The notes beneath the pieces were generated by a model. It was given only the letters and a program-made list of their open reading frames with translations, ran no database searches and was not told the DNA's origin. A program made the position numbers and the translations under genes. Positions 1 to 6,455 of a stretch of DNA of 10,081 nucleotides are shown in pieces (positions within the stretch are counted from its first letter, which is position 1; every line of letters begins with the position of its first letter). Origin of the DNA: Chitinophagaceae bacterium (GTDB lineage: Bacteria; Bacteroidota; Bacteroidia; Chitinophagales; Chitinophagaceae); assembly GCA_947463105.1 (NCBI GenBank), contig CANHSD010000101.1:1-10081 (forward strand), read 5' to 3'.

Positions 1-750
1 AAAATAATCAATAAAAATAATTTTCTGCCGGGTGTGTACAAGAGTGATATCACCATTGTCAACTGGCCCCAGAATGATTATATGCTGGGCAATATTGTGG
101 ATGTCAGCGAAAAAGAATTCAATAAACATGTTGACCGGGCCAAACAACTCAGCCTCTCCCTGCTCTACTGGTTACAGACAGAAGCACCAAGGCCAGATGG
201 CGGGAAAGGTTGGCCAGGACTGCGTTTGCGCAATGATGTGATGGGCACAACAGATGGCCTGGCACAGTACCCTTATATCCGTGAATCAAGAAGGATCAAA
301 GCCGAATTTACCATTCTTGAAGAACATGTTGGAAAGGAGCAGTCTGCACAATCATCCATGCCCAAAAACAACCGTGGGTCTGCGCGCTTTGAAGACAGTG
401 TTGGCATAGGATATTATCACATAGACCTGCATCCAAGTTCTAACGGGAACAACTATATCGATTTTCCTTCTGTGCCCTTTCAGATTCCTTTGGGGGCTTT
501 GCTTCCCATCAGGATGGAAAACATCATCCCTGCCAATAAAAATATCGGCACAACGCATATCACCAACGGTTGTTACCGCTTGCACCCAGTAGAATGGAGC
601 ATTGGTGAAGCAGCAGGATGCCTGGTTGCCTATGCACAAAAAAATGGAATACAAACAAGAGCGGTAAGGAACCATCCACCTTACTTGTCTGCATTCCAGT
701 CTTTCATCAGGGCCCAGGGCATTGAAACCGACTGGCCTGAAACAAAATAA
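1..750 (+). CDS. FAD-dependent oxidoreductase (FAD_oxidored family), C-terminal part, 5' cut by window edge
   Basis: The frame is open from the first base, so the GTG at 34 is an internal valine and not the start; 249 residues plus TAA are visible. The segment reads like the C-terminal half of the FAD_oxidored (PF12831-type) flavoproteins common in Bacteroidota. It has ITIVNWPQNDY near visible residues 17-27, the conserved YPYIRESRRIK stretch near 90-100, and a late GTTHITNGCYRLHPVEWSIGE-type region followed by GEAAGC near 202-207, which in this family closes over the FAD. The N-terminal Rossmann motif GxGxxG would lie upstream, outside the window. The substrate cannot be told; members are usually annotated only as oxidoreductases. 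The gene ends back to back with the convergent esterase gene, with no base between the two stop codons. The family call is fairly safe; the function is open. Confidence 0.75.
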   Translation, partial: KIINKNNFLPGVYKSDITIVNWPQNDYMLGNIVDVSEKEFNKHVDRAKQLSLSLLYWLQTEAPRPDGGKGWPGLRLRNDVMGTTDGLAQYPYIRESRRIKAEFTILEEHVGKEQSAQSSMPKNNRGSARFEDSVGIGYYHIDLHPSSNGNNYIDFPSVPFQIPLGALLPIRMENIIPANKNIGTTHITNGCYRLHPVEWSIGEAAGCLVAYAQKNGIQTRAVRNHPPYLSAFQSFIRAQGIETDWPETK

Positions 751-2049
751 TTATTGCTTCAACTTAGACAACAACCAGTTGGTGTATTTTGTCCGTTGCT
801 CTGCATAGGTCCAATGTCCGGTATCATGAAAAATAGATGCCTGCTTGGGTGCGTTGATGGAATTGTATGCAGCATAAAATGAAGTGGGTGGGCAGGTTTC
901 ATCATTAAAACCCCAGGTATAATATCCTTCAATGTTTACTGCCTTTGCAAAATTCACCACATCATAATAAGCAAGGGTACTGATAACTTTTGGATTGCTG
1001 GTGTTGGCAACATTGTTGGGGCTCAACATGTGCGGCCATCCACCGGCCCTGTTGGCAGCATAACCCGTCAGGTCACAAAGGGCTGGATACATGGCAGCAA
1101 GGTATTTCACACGCTTATCCAATGAAGCGGTAATGATGCTCAAGGCGCCACCCTGGCTTCCACCACTCACGGCAAGTGTTCGTCCATCAAATTCAGGCAA
1201 GCTGAAAATAAGGTCGTTGGAGCGTATGGTGTTGGCATAAACCCTTTTGTAATAATACTTGTCGCGGTCATCCATGTTAGATGTAAAATAGCTTTTCAAT
1301 CCACCCACCACCAGGTCGGCATAAACAGATGGATCGAGGATAACAGAGATGCCATGGATGCCAATGGTCAATACAATCACTCCCTGATCAGCCAACTCCA
1401 AATCCGGGCCGTAGGCACGAACGCCTGCCCCAGGTACCTGCAAAACAGCAGGGTATTTTCTTCCTGTCGCTTTTGGGATGCAAAGGATGCCATAGATCCT
1501 GGATCCGCCGTAGCCCTGGCAGTTCACATGGTAAACATTTGTTTTTGCGGATGAACGCTCAGGAAGCAACGTCATCTTTGTATCTAACGGAAGCTTTGCC
1601 AGCTCATCATTGGCGCTTTTCCAAAATGCATCAAAATCTGCGGGCTTGCTGACCACCGGCTGGATCTTGCTGATCTCATATCCTGTAGTGGTGAGGTTGC
1701 GGTATTGTTTACCATCTACAACCACAGTGGCCACACAACGAAGAAAGCCAGGTTCTTTCATGGCAATGCCAGCTGTGGTGAACTTACCCTCTTTCAGCAA
1801 AACAGAATCATCCTTTACAGGCTTCATTCTTTCAGGGCCAATTTGATAATGGACCATTACATTCTTTTGCGGTACGCCAAACTTCAACACCTGAATGGTG
1901 AAAGCAGAAGGCTCCCCCATCTTGTATTCCCAGTTGTCGTGATCTGGAGTGATGACGATGTTGACAGGCTGTGCAGTTGGCTGGGCAACAACAAAGGAGC
2001 AAGCCAAAAAAACGGATACAAAAAGAGTAAGCTTCTGGAAACGCATCAT
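751..2049 (-). CDS. Secreted acetylxylan esterase-type (CE7-like) alpha/beta hydrolase
   Basis: A 432-residue secreted hydrolase. Residues 1-22 form a signal peptide (hydrophobic core LTLFVSVFLACSFVVA, likely cut after VVA). Residues about 25-125 look like a beta-sandwich accessory domain. The alpha/beta-hydrolase domain starts near FDAFW (139-143), a stretch typical of AXE1/cephalosporin-C deacetylase (PF05448) proteins. The nucleophile elbow is SGGSQGG (295-301) with Ser298; likely partners are Asp383 in WGFNDETCPP and His412 in HDTGHW. GxSQGG is the CE7 signature, and the length fits the Bacteroidota version with an extra N-terminal domain. Known relatives remove acetyl groups from xylo-oligosaccharides or other small acetylated substrates; the real substrate here is unknown. 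Two tandem ATG codons occur at the start and no Shine-Dalgarno is visible. It lies 21 bases after the copper monooxygenase gene on the same strand, so co-transcription is likely. Confidence 0.85.
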   Translation of the reverse strand: MMRFQKLTLFVSVFLACSFVVAQPTAQPVNIVITPDHDNWEYKMGEPSAFTIQVLKFGVPQKNVMVHYQIGPERMKPVKDDSVLLKEGKFTTAGIAMKEPGFLRCVATVVVDGKQYRNLTTTGYEISKIQPVVSKPADFDAFWKSANDELAKLPLDTKMTLLPERSSAKTNVYHVNCQGYGGSRIYGILCIPKATGRKYPAVLQVPGAGVRAYGPDLELADQGVIVLTIGIHGISVILDPSVYADLVVGGLKSYFTSNMDDRDKYYYKRVYANTIRSNDLIFSLPEFDGRTLAVSGGSQGGALSIITASLDKRVKYLAAMYPALCDLTGYAANRAGGWPHMLSPNNVANTSNPKVISTLAYYDVVNFAKAVNIEGYYTWGFNDETCPPTSFYAAYNSINAPKQASIFHDTGHWTYAEQRTKYTNWLLSKLKQ

Positions 2050-2070
2050 GTTGAATGAATTAAATTGAAA

Positions 2071-3414
2071 TCAATAGTAATATCCAAAAATTATGTTCAT
2101 CTCATCCTCGCTCGTCAAACCAAAAGCAACGGCTTTTGAAGAACTGTTGAAATAGGTAACCTCAGAGGTCAATCCCTCACCAGGCTGCAGCACAATGGGT
2201 GTTGGAAAAGATTTTACAAAAGGATGGAGCCAGTCGGTATTGGTATAGACCAGTTCTCCATTGCGGGGCCCGCCAGCAATTTTGATGTTGAATTTTTCAC
2301 CAAAACGGTGAAAATGCGACGTCAACATTACTACCCTTGTTACAGCAGTAAATGTAAAGGTCTTGGAAAAGGTCTTTCGCTGCCCGGCAGGAATAGAGAT
2401 GTCAAGATTATTCAAATCGAGCGTCTTGGCTACAAACTGAACGTTGGATACCGGTATGGTATGAAAATTCACATAATTTTCACCCTTCAGCAACAGGTTT
2501 GTCTTGTTGAAATAATGAGCGTTGAGATCCAGTGGGGTCATGGGGTCTACCTTGAGCGCAACACCCGGCGGCAGGGTTACATCTGAATTAACATCGGTAC
2601 CTCCACCAAAGAAAATATGGTTTTGCATTTCCCCTGCAGTCTTCAAATTGAGCGACCCATCCAGGTTGCGGATATCGCGCAGCACATTGGGCTGCGGAAG
2701 CACCGTTGAATTGCGAAAGCCATACACCACAAAATGATGGCTGTTGGACCTGCCCTTCATTTCAATGCGGTTAACATAGACTGATGCCGCGTTAGGCGTA
2801 TTGACCCTGTAAAATACCTCACGTTCAAAATTCTTGGGGACATCAAAAAGATCAATCTTCATTTGAAACCCTTTATCGGCTGCAGGTACAGCAAGGGGGG
2901 TGATGTCTTGCTGACAGGCAGAACTGTCTTTCAACACTGAGACACTGATGCTTTTTTCAGTTGCAGTTGCCCCTGCGTTGATCCAGCGCTTGATAAATTC
3001 CACCTGGCCCTGGGTCAGGTAGTTTCCTCCCAATGGCATTTGGCTTCCAAAATTGGCGCTGGAACCATGGTGCGAGGCCTGGCAGGATATTTTATGGAAA
3101 AGAAAGCTGTTGTCGGCATCAAAAGGCTTGACCAATTGCAGCTTAAGGGCAGCAGCAGCTTGATTTTTCGCCATTTTGCCCACGAGGTTGGAAAATGCAT
3201 TCCCTTTGGAGAGTACAAGACCATGTTGGGCATAGCTGGCATCAGCAGTGGAAGCATGACATCCGGTTGTAGCACAAGATGTAGCCAATATTTGATCCTC
3301 AATGATCTCAAAAGAAAGTTCTTCGGTTGACTTTGTATCGGATTTTTTTTCACAGCCATTCAAAGCAATAAACAATATTGCCAGGAGGCCCAATATGGAA
3401 GCAAGTGGTTTCAT
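2071..3414 (-). CDS. Lipoprotein: cytochrome c-like domain fused to type II copper (PHM/DBM-like) monooxygenase
   Basis: A 447-residue predicted lipoprotein. The hydrophobic leader ends at LNGC with Cys21 as the lipidation site. Residues about 35-155 resemble a single-haem cytochrome c domain: C47-X4-C52-H53 is the candidate haem attachment site, and Met126 in SQMPLGG, followed by LTQGQVEFIKRWINAGA, fits the distal ligand and C-terminal helix. Residues about 180-447 match the two-domain copper type II monooxygenase fold of peptidylglycine and dopamine hydroxylases. Candidate ligands appear in the right order and spacing: His226-His227 (NSHHF) and His300 (LNAHYF) for the first copper; His367-x-His369 (SHFHRFG) and Met439 (TSEDEMN) for the second. 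The fusion suggests that electrons reach the copper site through the haem instead of ascorbate; this is inference. The substrate is unknown. It is the first gene of a probable operon with the downstream esterase. Confidence 0.75.
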   Translation of the reverse strand: MKPLASILGLLAILFIALNGCEKKSDTKSTEELSFEIIEDQILATSCATTGCHASTADASYAQHGLVLSKGNAFSNLVGKMAKNQAAAALKLQLVKPFDADNSFLFHKISCQASHHGSSANFGSQMPLGGNYLTQGQVEFIKRWINAGATATEKSISVSVLKDSSACQQDITPLAVPAADKGFQMKIDLFDVPKNFEREVFYRVNTPNAASVYVNRIEMKGRSNSHHFVVYGFRNSTVLPQPNVLRDIRNLDGSLNLKTAGEMQNHIFFGGGTDVNSDVTLPPGVALKVDPMTPLDLNAHYFNKTNLLLKGENYVNFHTIPVSNVQFVAKTLDLNNLDISIPAGQRKTFSKTFTFTAVTRVVMLTSHFHRFGEKFNIKIAGGPRNGELVYTNTDWLHPFVKSFPTPIVLQPGEGLTSEVTYFNSSSKAVAFGLTSEDEMNIIFGYYY

Positions 3415-3536
3415 CTAGATTTGATTTTTACCCATGTAATATAATTTTATTTTATGAAATATGTTGTGAGGTATATATACAATCGCATTAATGAAGAATT
3501 GTATTCTACATTGCAATCAACTTCATCACAATAGAT
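3415..3536. promoter_or_regulatory. A/T-rich divergent intergenic region between copper monooxygenase and PAP2 genes
   Basis: This 122-base gap separates two divergent starts and must hold promoters for both if both are transcribed from here. It is clearly richer in A/T than the flanking genes. It contains a perfect 10-base palindrome, GTATATATAC, at 3471-3480, flanked by TTGT (3464-3467) and ACAA (3479-3482). I could not find a clean TAnnTTTG/TTG pair on either strand, so no start site is assigned. Confidence 0.35.
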
Positions 3537-4211
3537 ATGATAAAATTTATTGCTATATTCTCATTTCTCCTCATCAGCTATACCACCACGATGTCCGCGC
3601 AGCAACCAATTGGCGACTCTATCCCTTCTGCCAAAACCAAACAATGGATTGCACCAGCCGCCCTCTTTACTGTAGGTTCAAGCTTTGCTGCCATTCCATC
3701 ACTTAGAAAAATTGAATCCAATATATATGATGGATTCAATCCCAAAAGGAAATTCACGCACATTGATGACTACACACAGTATCTGCCGGCATTGGTCGTT
3801 TTTACACTGGATGCAGCAGGGCTGAAAGGTAAAACCAAGCCCCAACAACAATTGCTTTTGTATGCTTTGGGAAATGTCACAGCTGCAGTCATTGTTCAAC
3901 CCATGAAGAGGATTGTTCAACGGGAAAGGCCCAACAGGAGTGATTTTCGTTCATTTCCCTCCGGACATACCAGCACGGCATTTGTGGCGGCAGAGTTCCT
4001 CCACCAGGAATTTGGGCATTATTCTCCCTGGATCAGTGTCGCAGGGTATGCAACTGCAACGGCAACGGGCTACCTCAGGCTTTACAACAATCAACATTGG
4101 CTTGGCGATGTACTGGCAGGTGCTGCCATTGGGATGGCTTCAACCAAACTGGTTTATTGGGTGAACAGGAAAATAAAAAAGAAAAAAATATTGAAAAGCC
4201 CAACATTCTGA
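3537..4211 (+). CDS. PAP2-family membrane phosphatase
   Basis: A 224-residue protein with all three phosphatidic acid phosphatase type 2 signatures in order: K124-X6-R131-P132 (KRIVQRERP), PSGH at 141-144, and R181-X5-H187-X3-D191 (RLYNNQHWLGD). The last carries the nucleophile histidine and its aspartate. A signal-like hydrophobic N-terminus (residues 4-20, then AQQ) and several later hydrophobic stretches (about 36-52, 82-96, 105-121, 164-180, 188-207) place it in the inner membrane with the active site facing the periplasm. The C-terminus is lysine-rich (RKIKKKK), consistent with a cytoplasmic end. Family members dephosphorylate lipid phosphates such as phosphatidic acid, undecaprenyl or other prenyl diphosphates; which one applies here cannot be told. 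It converges on crtY with only three bases between the stop codons, so proximity to carotenoid genes need not mean a shared pathway. Confidence 0.88.
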   Translation: MIKFIAIFSFLLISYTTTMSAQQPIGDSIPSAKTKQWIAPAALFTVGSSFAAIPSLRKIESNIYDGFNPKRKFTHIDDYTQYLPALVVFTLDAAGLKGKTKPQQQLLLYALGNVTAAVIVQPMKRIVQRERPNRSDFRSFPSGHTSTAFVAAEFLHQEFGHYSPWISVAGYATATATGYLRLYNNQHWLGDVLAGAAIGMASTKLVYWVNRKIKKKKILKSPTF

Positions 4212-4214
4212 GGG

Positions 4215-5369
4215 CTATTTGAACAACTCTTTCCAACCAGCTTTCATGAAAGGCCACTGTGGAAGGGTATTCAACAGGATCAGCTCTTGGGCCAATTTTG
4301 TTTCATTGTCCAGGAACCTGAAAATGCGCTGAATGGGATTGCGGCTGAACAAGAGCGTAAAAATCCTCGCCCCCGGCATCTTTTTGTGAAAAAGCATGTG
4401 AAGCAAGACCCTGTCGTACCACATGAATCTTTTCTGCAAGACTGATTTTTTCAGGAACGGATTACCTGAAAGCACCAACTGGTCTACCACAGCAGCAACA
4501 TGCTTCTGGATGAACCTGAAGGTATAGCCGCTTGAAGGTTTTGTCTGCCCACCCGCTGTTCCCAAATGAACAATATTTCCATTGACGGCCGGAAAAACAT
4601 GGTCGGTCATCGGAATCACCCCAAATTCCTCTTCAACCACCGTATATTCTTCTAATTTTAAAAAATCCCTGAGGTAGTCTTTCAATCCTTGATCATACGA
4701 TTCCTGTTCCAAAAGCTTGGGGGTAAAGAGTGTAAATTCCACCAGGGCCCTGGTAGCAGAAAATGGCATCACGTAAACAAAGGTGGTTCCCTCATCCTGA
4801 CCCACCCTGAAATCCATCAGTGTTGGCTTTTCAGGATCAAAAACAGGCGCCTTTGTTTCAATGATCCAACCCTTGAAATGCTGCAAAAGATATATTGTTT
4901 TATCCTTCAATATTGGCTGTTCAAAAAGAATGCTGTTGAAGGCAAAATCTCCCCTGAAAATTTCATTTCCTGCGCTGACCACAACGCCATCTTCTGTATT
5001 TTCAATTCCTTTGACCGTCTCATGCAACAGGTCAACCCTTCCGGATTGGGCGATACGGTCATAACAATGATTGTAGAAGTCGATCCCCCGGATCATTTTG
5101 TAGGCATAAGGCCCAAGGTGTTTCAATGCACCGTATCCAAGGCCATGGAACCAGGCCATGTCCCATTTGCGAAAAACAATTTCCTCAAAAAATCCGGATT
5201 TTTTTTCCCAATAACACCAGGTTCGGTCATTGGTACGATTTTGTTCTTTCTCGATCAACAGGATGCTCTTGTTGGACAGGGATGGCGTTTGCAGCACATG
5301 GAGGATAAAGCTCAATCCTGCGCAACCACCGCCTGTGACAATATAATCATATCTATCCTTCAGGGGCAT
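4215..5369 (-). CDS. crtY: Lycopene beta-cyclase
   Basis: A 384-residue flavoprotein of the CrtY/lycopene cyclase family, which closes both ends of lycopene into beta-rings to give beta-carotene; it acts at the membrane and needs reduced FAD. The N-terminal dinucleotide-binding motif is GGGCAG (13-18) after a hydrophobic beta strand, with an acidic residue ending the second strand (LLIEKE, 36-41). NDRTWCYW (47-54) is the family signature. Further family-like stretches are FYNHCYDRI (98-106), QHFKGW (163-168), YVMPF (199-203), GVIPMTDHVFP (250-260) and GTAGGQTKPSSGYTF (270-284). Length is normal. The start is fixed by the short distance to the FAD motif and lies inside the 3' end of crtZ, a 17-base overlap that points to translational coupling in one transcript. 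Phytoene synthase and desaturase genes are not in the window. Confidence 0.93.
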   Translation of the reverse strand: MPLKDRYDYIVTGGGCAGLSFILHVLQTPSLSNKSILLIEKEQNRTNDRTWCYWEKKSGFFEEIVFRKWDMAWFHGLGYGALKHLGPYAYKMIRGIDFYNHCYDRIAQSGRVDLLHETVKGIENTEDGVVVSAGNEIFRGDFAFNSILFEQPILKDKTIYLLQHFKGWIIETKAPVFDPEKPTLMDFRVGQDEGTTFVYVMPFSATRALVEFTLFTPKLLEQESYDQGLKDYLRDFLKLEEYTVVEEEFGVIPMTDHVFPAVNGNIVHLGTAGGQTKPSSGYTFRFIQKHVAAVVDQLVLSGNPFLKKSVLQKRFMWYDRVLLHMLFHKKMPGARIFTLLFSRNPIQRIFRFLDNETKLAQELILLNTLPQWPFMKAGWKELFK

Positions 5370-5859
5370 ACTCCACCTTCTTGCCTTTCATGAGCTGTTT
5401 ATCCCTTCGTACTTTCTCCCAGTATTTTTTGTGAACATAGAGCATTCCGAAACTCTCGCCCTGGTGCTTGTGCAGGTGCTTGTGGTGCATCTTGTGGGCC
5501 CACCTGATCGCACGGATATAGGTATTGTTGCTTCTTGAAAACCATTTGAAGCGCTGGTGAATGATCACATCATGAACAATAAAATAGGCAAAACCATAGG
5601 CCATGATGCCAAATCCGATCGCATGCAGCCACCAAAAACCAGGGGTTTGCATGCCATACATGATGCTCAACATGCTGGGAATGGCAAAAATCACAAAAAA
5701 AGCATCGTTTTTCTCAAAAAAACCCGGCTCCACCTGGTGATGGTCCTTGTGCAGGTACCAAAGAAATCCATGCATCACCCAGCGGTGGGTACACCATGTG
5801 ATGGCCTCCATCAGCAAAAAAACACCCAAAACAATCAAAAAATACAGAACGGCTATCAT
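5353..5859 (-). CDS. crtZ: Beta-carotene 3-hydroxylase (diiron fatty acid hydroxylase superfamily)
   Basis: A 168-residue membrane protein of the CrtZ type, which hydroxylates the beta-rings of beta-carotene at C3 to give cryptoxanthin and zeaxanthin. The four histidine clusters that hold the two irons are all present: H25-X4-H30 (HRWVMH), H37-X2-H40-H41 (HKDHH), H96-X4-H101 (HDVIIH) and H122-X2-H125-H126 (HKMHH). Hydrophobic segments at about 4-20, 53-68 and 75-95 anchor it. The histidine-rich extension after the last cluster (HKHLHKHQGESFGMLYVH) and the length are typical of bacterial CrtZ. It is the first gene of the crtZ-crtY pair; its stop lies inside crtY. A TAACTTTA sequence six bases upstream of the ATG (reverse strand, 5865-5872) resembles the Bacteroidota -7 element but would give an almost leaderless message, so that is tentative. 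Confidence 0.93.
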   Translation of the reverse strand: MIAVLYFLIVLGVFLLMEAITWCTHRWVMHGFLWYLHKDHHQVEPGFFEKNDAFFVIFAIPSMLSIMYGMQTPGFWWLHAIGFGIMAYGFAYFIVHDVIIHQRFKWFSRSNNTYIRAIRWAHKMHHKHLHKHQGESFGMLYVHKKYWEKVRRDKQLMKGKKVEYAPEG

Positions 5860-6019
5860 GTGTGTAAAGTTAAGGCAATGTATGGTTAGTAAACACGGTA
5901 ACCTTCTTCAATGTTCGCTGTCAATTAAAAAGGCATATGATAAACAAAATAAATGGTGATGACATCAGTCATCCAAACTGGATGGCGGGAATGCTTTATT
6001 TGTATAAATATTCCATGCC
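5860..6019. promoter_or_regulatory. Divergent intergenic region between crtZ and the TerB-like gene
   Basis: This 160-base gap is the largest in the window and separates divergent starts. On the crtZ side the reverse strand reads TAACTTTA at 5865-5872, a 7-of-8 match to TAnnTTTG, without a well spaced TTG upstream. On the other side TTTATTTG at 5995-6002 is also a 7-of-8 match, again without a convincing -33 TTG. A 16-base inverted repeat sits between them (listed separately). No RNA gene or small ORF with clear coding character is seen. Confidence 0.35.
5958..5973. repeat. Perfect inverted repeat GATGAC-N4-GTCATC
   Basis: Two six-base arms, GATGAC and GTCATC, flank a four-base centre (ATCA). 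The site lies about 100 bases upstream of crtZ and about 46 bases upstream of the TerB-like gene, inside a divergent promoter region. Either a dimeric regulator site or a small hairpin would fit. No T-run follows, so a terminator is unlikely. The repeat is seen directly; a regulatory role is inference. Confidence 0.4.
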
Positions 6020-6433
6020 ATGGGCACCGCATTGTTTTATAAGGAATTGGGGAAATTATTGTACGCGATTGCCATCGCTGACGAAACGGTAACCGAGCAG
6101 GAGAAGGCAGCGGTGAGCAAACTCATCAGGGAAAGGCTGTTGCACAAGGAAAGAGATGAAGACCGCTTTGGGTCCAATGAAGCGTGGATCACACAGTTCT
6201 CTTTTGATACGACTGAAGACAGCTATACCAATGCAGAAGAAGCGTTTCAGGAATTCTTCGACTTCGCAAAATCCTATAAAAATGAACTGACCGACCAGGA
6301 CCTGGATGTATGCATCAGTCTTTCGGAACACATGGCGGATGCCTACAACCATATCAACGAAAAGGAACATGCCATGCTCAAAGAATTGCGTGAATTCCTG
6401 AAAACGATCAACGGACCAAAGCTTATTTTTTAA
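6020..6433 (+). CDS. TerB-like small helical protein
   Basis: A 137-residue, acidic, apparently all-helical cytoplasmic protein without a signal peptide or membrane segment. The N-terminal stretch KLLYAIAIADETVTEQEKAA (12-31) has the TerB-family pattern of a hydrophobic helix, a short acidic turn (AD-x-VTE-E) and a second helix starting at the next glutamates. A related helix-turn pattern recurs near ISLSEHMADAYNHINEKE (99-116). TerB and its relatives occur in tellurite/stress loci and as a generic acidic domain of unclear biochemical role. The metal-binding aspartates of true TerB cannot be assigned with confidence. It lies 22 bases before the universal stress protein gene on the same strand, so a two-gene stress operon is likely. 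The start is the only sensible ATG for this frame; no Shine-Dalgarno is seen. Other TerB families in the window's range are absent, so this is not a full ter locus. Confidence 0.6.
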   Translation: MGTALFYKELGKLLYAIAIADETVTEQEKAAVSKLIRERLLHKERDEDRFGSNEAWITQFSFDTTEDSYTNAEEAFQEFFDFAKSYKNELTDQDLDVCISLSEHMADAYNHINEKEHAMLKELREFLKTINGPKLIF

Positions 6434-6455
6434 CCCCCCCTCAAATCATACCAGC

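Noticed and set aside
34..36. GTG at 34 as the start of the first gene
   Set aside because: The frame is open upstream to base 1 and the protein is clearly only the C-terminal half of its family, so this codon is internal.
1705..2058. Plus-strand open frame opposite the esterase N-terminus
   Set aside because: It is antisense to a signal peptide and conserved domain, with no promoter and no family likeness.
4689..5393. Open frame of 234 codons on the plus strand opposite crtY
   Set aside because: It is antisense to crtY, whose motifs are intact; the shadow translation is rich in Cys, His and Phe and has no recognisable domain.
6434..6440. Run of seven C between the TerB-like and Usp genes as a phase-variation tract
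   Set aside because: It lies between two genes of one probable operon, outside coding sequence and outside a promoter core, and stress proteins are not usual phase-variable targets. No variation can be seen in one sequence.
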